The notes: generated from the letters alone by a model not told the origin. A DNA stretch of 19,842 nucleotides from JBBRUG01 sp038247995 (GCA_038247995.1 JBBRUG010000075.1:1-19842), one strand, 5' to 3'; shown: positions 1 to 8,845, numbered from the stretch's first letter. Program-made: numbers and translations.

Positions 1-38
1 ATCCGATCAGATGCATAACGCTGCGGCCTGGCGCGATC

Positions 39-95
39 CTAGCTCAGCAGGAAGACCCACTCAGAGGTGATTGTGATGATCATGACCTTTGCCAT
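39..95 (-). CDS. Possible 18-residue hydrophobic peptide
   Basis: This short reading frame encodes MAKVMIITITSEWVFLLS and ends at TAG. A strong ribosome-binding site (AAGGAGG, core 104-100) lies 4 nt upstream of the ATG, better than at many real genes here, which is the only reason to list it. The peptide is hydrophobic and could be a membrane micro-peptide, or a leader peptide for a gene beyond the left edge. I recognise no family. It lies downstream of the UbiA-family gene on the same strand, separated by a heptamer repeat. A chance SD-ATG pair remains possible. Confidence 0.35.
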   Translation of the reverse strand: MAKVMIITITSEWVFLLS

Positions 96-112
96 ATAGC
101 CTCCTTGTGGAT

Positions 113-140
113 CTCAGGATTCAGAATTCAGGATTCAGAA
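113..140. repeat. Heptamer tandem repeat, TTCAGRA x4
   Basis: Four head-to-tail 7-nt units are seen: CTCAGGA, TTCAGAA, TTCAGGA, TTCAGAA. They lie in the gap between the UbiA-family gene's stop and the small peptide frame. The A/G alternation at one position gives a 14-nt higher-order unit. This resembles the short tandemly repeated repetitive (STRR) sequences described in cyanobacteria. Function is unknown. Confidence 0.75.
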
Positions 141-216
141 GGTTGGTTCTAACTGCGTGTACGGTAAGTTTATGCGGTGCGTTTGGCGTTCACATCGGCC
201 CAGAGGCTGAGTTTGC

Positions 217-1284
217 TCACGACCAAGGTTCGCCTGCGGTTCCTTTGATCCATTGGGCATAGAGCCAACGCAGTGCATCATAGGTAAGGCCGTTGGTAAG
301 CAAGGGAAGAATATGGACGAGGAGCAGCGCCCCACGCGCTTGCCCCGAGAGTGCTGGAGCAACCAGAGCGAGCGGAGCGCTGAGGATCAGGATCAGGTGC
401 AGCATACCCGCAACGTTGGCCGGAGCGCGGTTGCGTGCAGCAACCCCCAGCAGCGCCACCGTCAGCAGCACACAGCCGCCTACGCCGGCATAGGCAGCCC
501 GCTGCTGGGCTAGCGTTTGGGTTGCGGTGGCGGCTTGTAGCGTTGCCGCCAGGCCGACGATCATGCCGCCCTGGAGCGCCAGCGCATACGCAAGCAACGC
601 AGGCGCGATCTGCAAGGAACCGCCCGCGTTGACCTGTGCACCAAGCCAGAGCGCGGTAGTGCGTGCGCCCGCCTCGGCATCGTTGGCCAGATCGCGCAGC
701 GGGCCGTGGACGCCGTTCACCAGCAGGATCAGCAGCAGTTCGTGCAGCATCAGCAGCGCCACCGACCGGTTAATCCGCCCGTCGGCGCCGTACGCAATCA
801 GTGCGGCCCAACCAACGCCCTGGAGCGCATCGGTGAGCGGTGGGAGCGGGCAGCGTTTGCCGTAACGATTGTAGAGCGCAAGCAAGGCACAGGCGGCGGC
901 GAGGGCGAAACGCGGACGACGGACGACGGACGACAGACGACAGATGGCGGACGACTGCCTTGGCGCACGAGCCGTGGCCAGGTGATCGATGAGGAATGTC
1001 GTCGCCAACGCGCCCAGGCTGATCGCGCGAGCCGTTGCGGGGCGGATCGCGCCGCGCACCAGCGGATAGTGCGTGCGCAGCGGCTGACCGCGATCCAGTT
1101 TCAGGTCGCAGAGATCATTATCGACATACGCAAAGGTGTGAAAGGCTGCGGCAACGCCCAGCAAACGCGCCACCTGCGGGAACGACAATGTACGTTGCGC
1201 TAAACCTGCGCCAAGCAGCGGCAGCACCGCCGTCGCACCAAAGGCCGAAAAGCGGGTGAAGTGATACAGATCAAAGATCAGGCG
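217..1284 (-). CDS. UbiA-family membrane prenyltransferase
   Basis: Members of this superfamily transfer a polyprenyl chain to an aromatic or tetrapyrrole acceptor in the membrane (menaquinone, ubiquinone, heme O or chlorophyll pathways). The diagnostic first Asp-rich motif is intact as N56-D57-x2-D60-x3-D64. The second appears as D198-x3-D202 in the RDLAND stretch. The rest is very hydrophobic, consistent with about eight or nine membrane helices. The length of 355 aa is slightly above the usual ~300, partly because residues ~110-124 are encoded by a GGACGAC heptamer repeat. I chose the ATG at 1284. An in-frame GTG at 1344 would add 20 residues, but these would be encoded across a perfect hairpin. 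The gene follows the DUF1338 gene on the same strand and is probably co-transcribed. The substrate cannot be assigned from sequence alone. Confidence 0.8.
   Translation of the reverse strand, partial: RLIFDLYHFTRFSAFGATAVLPLLGAGLAQRTLSFPQVARLLGVAAAFHTFAYVDNDLCDLKLDRGQPLRTHYPLVRGAIRPATARAISLGALATTFLIDHLATARAPRQSSAICRLSSVVRRPRFALAAACALLALYNRYGKRCPLPPLTDALQGVGWAALIAYGADGRINRSVALLMLHELLLILLVNGVHGPLRDLANDAEAGARTTALWLGAQVNAGGSLQIAPALLAYALALQGGMIVGLAATLQAATATQTLAQQRAAYAGVGGCVLLTVALLGVAARNRAPANVAGMLHLILILSAPLALVAPALSGQARGALLLVHILPLLTNGLTYDALRWLYAQWIKGTAGEPWS
914..955. repeat. In-gene heptamer repeat, GGACGAC x6
   Basis: Six contiguous 7-nt units are seen: three perfect GGACGAC, then AGACGAC, AGATGGC and GGACGAC. 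The total of 42 nt is a multiple of three, so the array keeps the UbiA-family frame. It encodes an Arg/Ser/Val-rich loop (SSVVRRP-type) between membrane segments. Confidence 0.85.
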
Positions 1285-1301
1285 CATTGAATAGCACAAG
1301 C

Positions 1302-1332
1302 GGTCTGGTGTCCACTGGATGCACACCAGACC
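1302..1332. promoter_or_regulatory. Perfect hairpin between DUF1338 and UbiA-family genes
   Basis: Arms GGTCTGGTGT (1302-1311) and ACACCAGACC (1323-1332) are perfect 10-bp complements around an 11-nt loop. The loop itself contains a small TCCA/TGGA palindrome. It lies 18 nt upstream of the preferred ATG at 1284 and just after the stop of the upstream gene. There is no T-run on the minus strand, so it is more likely an mRNA processing, stability or translation-control element than an intrinsic terminator. Confidence 0.6.
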
Positions 1333-1346
1333 CATCCACTTCACCT

Positions 1347-2267
1347 TCAGCCCCGTTTACCCGTCTGGCCGCTATAGGTGCTCTCGAAGATCTTGTCGGC
1401 GTTGCCCGCCTCAAAGCCTTCGCGGCGATGCTCGCGGCGCAATTCGTGGGCGGGCAGGTGTGCGAAGGCGGCCAACGGGCGCCGCTCGGCAAACTCGACG
1501 TACGATCCGGCAATCATGTGCTGATCGCCGCCCGCAAAGGTGGCCGCGATCAGCTCGGCGACCGTGCTACTCTGCAACAGGTTGCCGTCGGGGCTCTCCT
1601 TGATCTTGCCGCCCGAGTCATTCAGCTTGAAGCCGTTGCGCTCCAGGAACGCATTAAAATCGGCAACGCTGTTGTAGCCCGCCGGCAAGTTGTGGATCGT
1701 CACCGTGAAATGATTCAAGTAATAGCGGTTGTAGATCACCCAGGCCGCATACTCACTCTCGGCCGCCAATGCCTGATAATCGGCCCAGGTCGGCAGGCGC
1801 CACAGCCCACGATGCAGGAAGTCGTCCACCTGCGCGCCGTCGTCCAGGTCGAGGGCGTTCACCGGGTCGTGCGGCACTTCGTCGGTATAACTGGTAATCA
1901 TCTGCTGGGTTTGGGGCGCCAGATCGCCGACACGCAACTCGGAAATGAAGATCCGCGGTAGATCCGGGCGCGGCGGGCTATACCAGTAGGCGTTCAGCTT
2001 TTTCGCGGCGAAGTCGTAGCGCTCACGACGCGCATAGCCATAGTGCAAAAAGATCCGCTCCAGCGAGGCCATACCGAGCTGCGGCACACCCATCGTGCGG
2101 AAGGCGATATGGTCATTTTCGATCGCCGCCGCGTCGGGCACAATTCCTTCACGTACCATGGCCGCAACAATCGCGCCCACGTCGGGAACGCGCTCGCGGT
2201 AGCGCCGCATCAGGCCGTCGAGCACATGTTGCAGCGTCAGCAACCGATCATCAGTCGTGGTCGTCAT
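1347..2267 (-). CDS. DUF1338 / HglS-like 2-oxoadipate dioxygenase-decarboxylase
   Basis: This 306-aa protein matches the DUF1338 family (HglS, YdcJ). In characterised bacteria these are Fe(II) enzymes that convert 2-oxoadipate to D-2-hydroxyglutarate in lysine catabolism. The metal triad is recognisable as H53 (DHIAFRT), H186 (NHFTVTIHN) and E258 (GSYVEFAER). The family's C-terminal GFEAGNADKIFEST segment is also present, so the protein looks complete. The ATG has a good ribosome-binding site, GGAGA at about 2277-2273. A candidate promoter lies at 2345-2317, back-to-back with the hrcA promoter. The UbiA-family gene follows on the same strand. The family call is firm, but substrate use in this organism is inferred from the family. 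Confidence 0.87.
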   Translation of the reverse strand: MTTTTDDRLLTLQHVLDGLMRRYRERVPDVGAIVAAMVREGIVPDAAAIENDHIAFRTMGVPQLGMASLERIFLHYGYARRERYDFAAKKLNAYWYSPPRPDLPRIFISELRVGDLAPQTQQMITSYTDEVPHDPVNALDLDDGAQVDDFLHRGLWRLPTWADYQALAAESEYAAWVIYNRYYLNHFTVTIHNLPAGYNSVADFNAFLERNGFKLNDSGGKIKESPDGNLLQSSTVAELIAATFAGGDQHMIAGSYVEFAERRPLAAFAHLPAHELRREHRREGFEAGNADKIFESTYSGQTGKRG

Positions 2268-2316
2268 AAGTGTCTCCTACGCTGTAGGTGAAGCGCGCAC
2301 CATTGCACGCGGATCA

Positions 2317-2345
2317 GATATAGCACAGGTTGACGCAGGATACAA
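2317..2345 (-). promoter_or_regulatory. Candidate promoter for the DUF1338 gene
   Basis: On the minus strand, TTGTAT (2345-2340) is followed after 17 nt by TATATC (2322-2317). This would start transcription about 43 nt before the ATG at 2267. Spacing is ideal, but the boxes match sigma-70 consensus at only 3/6 and 4/6. Confidence 0.4.
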
Positions 2346-2346
2346 G

Positions 2347-2375
2347 CTGACAGTAGGCCCGAGTCGTGGTATATT
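2347..2375 (+). promoter_or_regulatory. Promoter of the hrcA-grpE-dnaK-dnaJ operon
   Basis: CTGACA (2347-2352) and TATATT (2370-2375) are separated by exactly 17 nt and match sigma-70 boxes at 5/6 each. Predicted start is near 2382, giving a leader of about 208 nt that contains the 2383-2403 palindrome and CIRCE. A weaker alternative, TTGACG (2453-2458) with TATTCT (2477-2482), lies just downstream of CIRCE. Confidence 0.65.
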
Positions 2376-2382
2376 TATGCAT

Positions 2383-2403
2383 GGCGTGCACAGTGTGCAC
2401 GCC
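2383..2403. promoter_or_regulatory. Perfect 9-bp palindrome at the predicted hrcA start site
   Basis: GGCGTGCAC (2383-2391) and GTGCACGCC (2395-2403) are perfect inverted copies around AGT. The sequence differs from CIRCE, so it would be a site for another regulator or a 5'-end mRNA hairpin. It begins right at the predicted transcription start. Confidence 0.6.
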
Positions 2404-2422
2404 AATCCTTTAGCTTGATCAC

Positions 2423-2449
2423 TTAGCACTCTCCGGCAGAGAGTGCTAA
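2423..2449. promoter_or_regulatory. CIRCE operator (HrcA site)
   Basis: TTAGCACTC (2423-2431), nine spacer bases, then GAGTGCTAA (2441-2449) is an exact match to the CIRCE consensus. An extra C/G pair extends each arm. HrcA binds this element and represses the operon until heat or unfolded protein withdraws active HrcA. The position upstream of hrcA supports autoregulation. Confidence 0.97.
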
Positions 2450-2589
2450 GCCTTGACGGTGGATGAGTCTGGGGCGTATTCTGGGCGATCACATCGCGTC
2501 CAGGCCTCCCAGTAGAACTGTGGTTTATTCGCAGATAGCAAGCAGGTACGTCGGCAGACTTCGCCGCGACCCTGGTCAGGATTGCTGTC

Positions 2590-3693
2590 ATGGCGCCGAA
2601 TCTTACCGAACGGCGACAGTTCATCCTTAAACTGGTGGTTCAGGAATTCGTGGCCACAGCAACACCGGTGGCCTCCGAGGCGCTTGTGCGCAAATACCGG
2701 TTGACATTTTCGTCGGCGACGGTGCGCAATGAAATGGCAGCGCTGGAGGAGCTAGGCTACATGACGCACCTGCATACATCGGCGGGGCGCGTACCTACGG
2801 ATACCGGGTATCGCTTCTTCGTCGAGAATCTGATGGAGCGCACGAATCTCTCGCTTGCCGAGCAGCGCATGATCCGCCATCAGTTCTATCAGGTGCGCGG
2901 CGAGCTCGATCAGTGGATCCAACTGGCCGGAGCCGTGCTGGCCCGCACAGCGCACAATGCTTCGCTGGTTACACCACCGCGCGCCGAACTGCTGCGCTTC
3001 AAAAGCCTGGAACTGATCGCCATCCACGAAACAATGGCCCTGGCGGTGATGGTCTTTCACGGTGGCATTGTGAAGCAGCAGACGTTCAGCCTCGACCTCG
3101 CCCGCAACGCCGACGATCTACGCCGCAGTGCGGCCCGGATCACCGATGCCCTGACTGATTTGACTCTGAGCCAGGTTGAGGGGTTGCTGGCCCGCGATGC
3201 AGATCACGCCGCCATCCATTTTAGTGAGTTCGAACGCCATTTGCTCGACAGTGTCGCGCGTTCGATGCAAACGTTTGAGGAGCAGGTTCAAGAGCAGATT
3301 TATAGCGATGGGCTGCTCGAAATGCTTAGTCAGCCCGAGTTTCTCCCGACGCTGAACCGGGATGACGCCGAGCGCACTGTCGAACGGATGCGTCGGGCGC
3401 TGGAAATTCTCAAGAGTGGGCGCGGCATCGGCCCGCTGATCCCGCAGGCGCTCGCCAGCGATGGTGTACAGGTGATCATCGGCGGCGAAAACAGCGCCGA
3501 TGAGATGCGCGAATATAGTGTCATCCTGGCGCGCTACGGCGTCGATGGTGCCGTCGCCGGCGTATTGGGCATTATTGGCCCGACGCGTATGGCCTACCCG
3601 CGCTCGATCTCGGCGGTACGCTACATCTCGACCCTGATGAGTAGCCTGCTCGCTGAGATCTACAAAGGTAGCGACCAGCGCGGAATTGAGTAG
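2590..3693 (+). CDS. hrcA: Heat-inducible transcription repressor HrcA
   Basis: HrcA is a DNA-binding repressor of class I heat-shock genes, acting on CIRCE and needing GroEL for activity in well-studied species. The 367-aa protein has the typical N-terminal winged helix (NLTERRQFILKLVVQEF, then SSATVRNEMAALEELGYM and HTSAGRVPTDTGYRFF). The GAF-like middle and C-terminal domain follow, ending in the family's IIGPTRMAYPRSISAVRYIS block. Length is normal. The ATG has an AGGA motif at about 2576-2579. It is the first gene of the chaperone operon and lies downstream of a perfect CIRCE, so it almost certainly represses itself and grpE-dnaK-dnaJ. Confidence 0.97.
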   Translation: MAPNLTERRQFILKLVVQEFVATATPVASEALVRKYRLTFSSATVRNEMAALEELGYMTHLHTSAGRVPTDTGYRFFVENLMERTNLSLAEQRMIRHQFYQVRGELDQWIQLAGAVLARTAHNASLVTPPRAELLRFKSLELIAIHETMALAVMVFHGGIVKQQTFSLDLARNADDLRRSAARITDALTDLTLSQVEGLLARDADHAAIHFSEFERHLLDSVARSMQTFEEQVQEQIYSDGLLEMLSQPEFLPTLNRDDAERTVERMRRALEILKSGRGIGPLIPQALASDGVQVIIGGENSADEMREYSVILARYGVDGAVAGVLGIIGPTRMAYPRSISAVRYISTLMSSLLAEIYKGSDQRGIE

Positions 3694-3701
3694 GATTTCC
3701 G

Positions 3702-3738
3702 GTGGTTGGCAAATTAACGTTGTCAATTCACCAACCAC
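3702..3738. promoter_or_regulatory. Hairpin in the hrcA-grpE gap
   Basis: Arms 3702-3715 (GTGGTTGGCAAATT) and 3725-3738 (AATTCACCAACCAC) pair over 14 positions with two mismatches and a 9-nt loop. The hairpin begins 8 nt after the hrcA stop. No T-run follows, so it may be a processing or stability element that separates hrcA from grpE expression, not a full terminator. Confidence 0.5.
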
Positions 3739-3847
3739 GCTCAACTACCGCCGGGGTGGGCGGAGGGGCGTAGCTCCTTCGCGAAACCTTTTACACATTA
3801 TTAAATCTGGTTTGTGCTGGCAAACGGAGTATATCAAGAGGAGTAAT

Positions 3848-4408
3848 ATGAACGACGAGCAAAAGATCGTCGAGCCGACCCCCGAGGACGTTATTGAGCC
3901 GACGACGCAAGCCGCCGCAGCGGATACTAAAACGTCGGCGCAGGTAGTCGCCGAACTTGAGGCGAAACTTGCGCAGGCGGAGGCCCAGGCTGCTGAATAC
4001 AAAGATCAGTGGCTTCGTGCTACCGCCGATTATAAGAACTTCAAGCGCCGCACCGAGATCGAACGCGCTGAACTGATCCGCAGCGCGAGCGCCGATCTGC
4101 TCTTTAAGCTGCTACCGGTGCTCGACGACTTCGATCTAGCCGTCGCCAGCATCCCCGCTGCGGTTGCCGAAACCTCCTGGTGGGGCGGCACGCAATTGAT
4201 CGCCCAGAAGCTGCGCATGACCGTCGAAGGGCAGGGGCTCAAGCCGATCGATGCGGTGGGCCAAGACTTCGACCCGAACCTGCACGACGCGATTGCGTAC
4301 GAAGACGCGCCGGGCCAGGACGGCAAGATCACTGAAGAACTGCGTAAAGGGTATAAGCTCCACGACCGGGTGTTGCGGCCGAGTATGGTGAAGGTGGGAA
4401 GAGGATAA
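3848..4408 (+). CDS. grpE: Nucleotide exchange factor GrpE
   Basis: GrpE is the cytoplasmic exchange factor that releases ADP from DnaK. The 186-aa protein has an acidic, disordered N-terminus (about residues 1-28) and a long coiled coil (about 30-75, with QWLRATADYKNFKRRTEIER). The C-terminal beta domain ends in the GrpE signature KLHDRVLRPSMVKVG. Although the frame is open further upstream, the ATG at 3848 is favoured by a strong GAGGAG site at 3838-3843 and by normal length. dnaK begins 3 nt after the stop, so the two are translationally linked. An internal tryptophan/glycine turn (TSWWGGTQ) in the four-helix region is mildly unusual. Confidence 0.95.
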   Translation: MNDEQKIVEPTPEDVIEPTTQAAAADTKTSAQVVAELEAKLAQAEAQAAEYKDQWLRATADYKNFKRRTEIERAELIRSASADLLFKLLPVLDDFDLAVASIPAAVAETSWWGGTQLIAQKLRMTVEGQGLKPIDAVGQDFDPNLHDAIAYEDAPGQDGKITEELRKGYKLHDRVLRPSMVKVGRG

Positions 4409-4411
4409 TTC

Positions 4412-6304
<1,893 letters not shown>

Positions 6305-6361
6305 ATAAAATTCTGTGGGGTTGCCTCGGCGGCCCCGTAGTCACCCTCTGAGGGAATAGGT

Positions 6362-7489
6362 ATGACCACAGGCGCAAAACGTGATTACTACGAGGTGCTG
6401 GGCATTACACGCACGGCCTCACCCGATGAGATCAAGAAGGCGTTCCGTAAGCTCGCACGTCAGTACCACCCGGACGTCAACAGCGACGCCGGCGCCGAGG
6501 CCAAGTTTAAGGAGATCAACGAAGCCTACGAGGTGCTCTCCGATGAACAGAAGCGGGCCATCTACGACCGCTTTGGACACAATATGCCCAATGGCGGCAT
6601 GGGTGGCGGGTATGGCGATCCGTTCGGCAGCGCGGATCCGTTCAGCACCATCTTCGACGCCTTCTTCGGCGGCCAGGCGGCCAACCCACGACAGCGCGGC
6701 CCCCTGCGTGGCGCCGACTTGCGCTACAACCTGCGCCTCAGCTTCGAAGAAGCGATCTTCGGCACCGAGCAGGAGATCGAATATCGTCGCCTCGAAACCT
6801 GCCCAAGTTGTACCGGCAGCGGCGCCGAACCAGGCACCGACCCGGTGCGCTGTACTAAGTGCAGCGGCACCGGTGAAGTACGTCAGCGCGCTCCGCTGTT
6901 CAATATGGTCACGGTTACTACGTGCGATGTCTGTAGCGGCTCTGGAACGGTGATCCCCATCCCCTGCCGCGAGTGTCGTGGCGAGGGCCGGGTGCGCGAG
7001 ACGCGCCGGATTACCGTCAAAGTGCCGGCCGGTGTTGACCGCAACCAGCAACTGCGCATTAACGGCGAGGGCGAGGCCGGGCCGCGTGGCGGGCTGTTCG
7101 GCGATCTGTATGTCGGGCTGGATGTGCAACCCCATGCGATCTTCGTACGCGAAGGCAACGACATCCTGCTCGAATTGAAGCTCAATCTGGCTCAGGCCGC
7201 CCTCGGCGACGAGATCGAAGTGCCGACACTCGACGGCGCGCACAAATTGAAGATCCCCGCCGGAACCCAAACCGGGCAGACGATCACCCTGAACGGCCGC
7301 GGCGTGCCATACTTGCGCCAACCCGGTCGCGGCGACCAGATCGTGGTTGCGAATGTCGTTGTGCCGACACGCCTCAACGATCAACAGCGCAAGCTGCTCC
7401 AGGAACTCGCCCGCACCTTTGATCCGGAAGATCACACCCAGCGCGACGAAGGTTTTATTGGGCGGATCAAAAATTTGCTGCGCTTTTAG
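6362..7489 (+). CDS. dnaJ: Hsp40 co-chaperone DnaJ
   Basis: DnaJ delivers unfolded proteins to DnaK and stimulates its ATPase. The 375-aa protein has full type I architecture. The J domain carries HPD at 36-38. A Gly/Phe-rich linker (about 73-105) follows, then four zinc-binding CxxCxGxG repeats (C147/C150, C164/C167, C188/C191, C202/C205) and the C-terminal substrate-binding domains. The start has a GAGGGA site a few bases upstream. The gene lies 57 nt after dnaK, on the same strand and presumably in the same transcript. A purine/pyrimidine repeat hairpin starts directly after the stop and may end the operon. Confidence 0.97.
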   Translation: MTTGAKRDYYEVLGITRTASPDEIKKAFRKLARQYHPDVNSDAGAEAKFKEINEAYEVLSDEQKRAIYDRFGHNMPNGGMGGGYGDPFGSADPFSTIFDAFFGGQAANPRQRGPLRGADLRYNLRLSFEEAIFGTEQEIEYRRLETCPSCTGSGAEPGTDPVRCTKCSGTGEVRQRAPLFNMVTVTTCDVCSGSGTVIPIPCRECRGEGRVRETRRITVKVPAGVDRNQQLRINGEGEAGPRGGLFGDLYVGLDVQPHAIFVREGNDILLELKLNLAQAALGDEIEVPTLDGAHKLKIPAGTQTGQTITLNGRGVPYLRQPGRGDQIVVANVVVPTRLNDQQRKLLQELARTFDPEDHTQRDEGFIGRIKNLLRF

Positions 7490-7492
7490 AGC

Positions 7493-7604
7493 AACAAAGG
7501 AACAAAAGAACCGAAGAACAAGCCCTTGTTCCTTTGTTCCTTTGTTCCTTTGTTCCTTTGTTCCTTTGTTCCTTTGTTCCTTTGTTCCTTTGTTCCTTTG
7601 TTCC
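7493..7604. repeat. Octamer repeat tract TTTGTTCC (9 copies) with purine-rich inverted arm
   Basis: Nine perfect TTTGTTCC units run from 7533 to 7604, preceded by a partial unit at 7526-7532. Immediately upstream, 7493-7523 is a purine-rich stretch whose AACAAAGGAACAA (7493-7505) is the exact reverse complement of part of the array, so RNA can form a hairpin in many registers. It fills the whole dnaJ-rlmB gap and may act as a U-rich terminator or a length-variable spacer. The unit has no stop codon in any frame, so the rlmB frame is open through it. Confidence 0.9.
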
Positions 7605-7615
7605 TCAGGAAAACT

Positions 7616-8404
7616 ATGGCCACCGAACTCCTCTACGGCCGTAACGCTGTGCGCGAAGCGCTACGCGCGCGCCGACGTACATTGCGCCGCCTGATCGTTT
7701 CCAGCGGCGTGCAAGAGACCGGCGTAATCGCCGAGATTGTCAAACTCGCTACCACGGCCAACGTGCCGGTTGAGCGTGTCGAACGGCAACAACTCGATAA
7801 ACAACTCCGCGACGTCAACCATCAGGGAGTCATGCTCGAAGTCGGCGAGTACCCGTATGTCGAACTCGACGCGTGCCTCGCCCGCGCCACCGAGCGTGAA
7901 GAGCCGGCGCTCTTGCTCTTGCTCGATCATTTGCAAGACCCGCAGAATATCGGCACCCTGTTGCGTACTGCCGAAGTTGTCGGCGTTCACGGCGTTATTC
8001 TGCCTGGGCGGCGCGCCGCCGAGATCACACCCGCCGTCGTTAATGCTTCCAGCGGCGCCACCGAGCACCTGCAGATCGTGATCGTCACCAATTTGTCGCA
8101 AGCGATCGGCGAACTTCAGAAAGACGGCGTCTGGGTTGTGGGCCTGGAAGACGATCCGGCAGCCCAAGATTTCGACACCGCCGACCTGGATATGCCCCTC
8201 GCCGTTGTCGTCGGCGCCGAAGGGGCCGGGCTGGCCCGCCTCGTACGTGAGCGCTGCGACTTCCTGGTGCGCCTACCGATGGCCGGCCATGTCGCCTCGC
8301 TGAACGCCGCCGTCGCCGGCAGCATCGCCCTCTATGGTGCCTGGCGCCAACGCAGTAAGGGCGACCCTAGTGCTCGCCCGACCCAGCGCAAGAAAACACC
8401 GTAA
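7616..8404 (+). CDS. rlmB: SpoU-family 23S rRNA 2'-O-ribose methyltransferase (RlmB/TrmH type)
   Basis: RlmB methylates the ribose of a guanosine in 23S rRNA (G2251 in E. coli) using S-adenosylmethionine. The 262-aa protein has an N-terminal substrate-binding domain (GRNAVREAL at 8-16) and a SPOUT knot domain. Motif 1 is DPQNIGTLLRTAE (108-120), motif 2 is VVVGAEGAGL (197-206) and motif 3 is LPMAGHVASLNAAVA (220-234). The frame is open upstream through the TTTGTTCC array, but the ATG at 7616 has an AGGA site (7607-7610) and matches the family N-terminus. The last ~16 residues and the TAA stop come from a duplicated palindromic repeat (8355-8430), so the tail is probably not original. Related tRNA methyltransferases are possible. 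Confidence 0.9.
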   Translation: MATELLYGRNAVREALRARRRTLRRLIVSSGVQETGVIAEIVKLATTANVPVERVERQQLDKQLRDVNHQGVMLEVGEYPYVELDACLARATEREEPALLLLLDHLQDPQNIGTLLRTAEVVGVHGVILPGRRAAEITPAVVNASSGATEHLQIVIVTNLSQAIGELQKDGVWVVGLEDDPAAQDFDTADLDMPLAVVVGAEGAGLARLVRERCDFLVRLPMAGHVASLNAAVAGSIALYGAWRQRSKGDPSARPTQRKKTP

Positions 8405-8442
8405 GGGCGACCCTAGTGCTCGCCCGACCCTGGTGCTCACCC
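8355..8442. repeat. Palindromic element repeated at the rlmB 3' end
   Basis: A perfect 30-bp direct repeat occurs at 8355-8384 and 8401-8430 (46-bp period). A partial third copy at 8425-8442 has two mismatches. Each full copy contains the short palindrome GGGCGA-N9-TCGCCC (8359-8379 in copy 1). The second copy supplies the rlmB stop codon. This looks like a small interspersed palindromic repeat that duplicated locally. Confidence 0.85.
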
Positions 8443-8736
8443 ACGACTACAGCGATGCCTACAGCATTGCTCAGATCGATTGCGCCTGCGTCCCATGGCG
8501 CGAGCGCAGCGCACCACCCGGTTCAGTGGCCGCAGTGGCTCAATCATGGTGCGCAGTGCTCTAGAACGCTCTCCATGCGCATCGGCCCGAAAGGCGCCAG
8601 CAAGACCCACATCGGTATGCTGGTGGGTCGCCATACTAACACCCACTTCATCAGCGTCGAGCCAATCTGGCTGAGCCTGCAGCCCGGCGAAGACGGCTGG
8701 ACGAAGGTCGAGCAGACGATCGACGCCGCATGTTAA
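8416..8736 (+). pseudogene. Unrecognised open frame, possible gene remnant
   Basis: A 106-codon frame covers most of the 8405-8873 gap. Its first part overlaps the palindromic repeat and is unlikely to be coding. The last ~50 codons, from ATG 8574 (MRIGPKGASKTHIGMLVG...), have a more protein-like composition ending in LQPGEDGWTKVEQTIDAAC. I see no good ribosome-binding site and recognise no family. It could be the decayed end of a lost gene, a small orphan gene or chance. The remainder of the gap to 8873 holds only small hairpins. Confidence 0.2.
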
Positions 8737-8792
8737 CGATCAGGAGATCCTGGCGGCATTTGCTGGATTGGCATGATTGGGGATCGCTAAAC

Positions 8793-8845
8793 GCGCCCTG
8801 AAGGGCGCTGCTCGTGGTTGCGGAGCAGGTAGCCGCTGAAGCGGC
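8793..8845. repeat. Cluster of three short hairpins, two with TGAA loops
   Basis: GCGCCC-TGAA-GGGCGC (8793-8808) and GCCGC-TGAA-GCGGC (8832-8845) flank a CTGCTC/GAGCAG hairpin (8808-8828). The cluster ends 28 nt before the permease ATG and would lie in its 5' leader. It may be a mosaic of interspersed palindromic repeats. Confidence 0.6.

Noticed and set aside
1287..1961. Plus-strand 224-codon frame opposite the DUF1338 gene
   Set aside because: The opposite strand encodes a complete DUF1338 protein with its metal triad. This frame is its shadow.
3118..3744. Long antisense frame opposite hrcA
   Set aside because: It is a GC-rich shadow of hrcA with no ribosome-binding site and no recognisable family.
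6419..7435. 338-codon antisense frame opposite dnaJ
   Set aside because: It lies entirely within dnaJ, whose zinc repeats and J domain are unmistakable. The reverse frame has no domain signature.
7533..7604. CRISPR-like array
   Set aside because: The units are 8 nt and contiguous with no unique spacers, so it is a simple tandem repeat.
7526..7615. Upstream extension of the rlmB frame, giving an N-terminus of repeated FLCSFVPL
   Set aside because: It is a translation of the TTTGTTCC array, which has no stop in any frame. The ATG at 7616 has a ribosome-binding site and a family-typical N-terminus.
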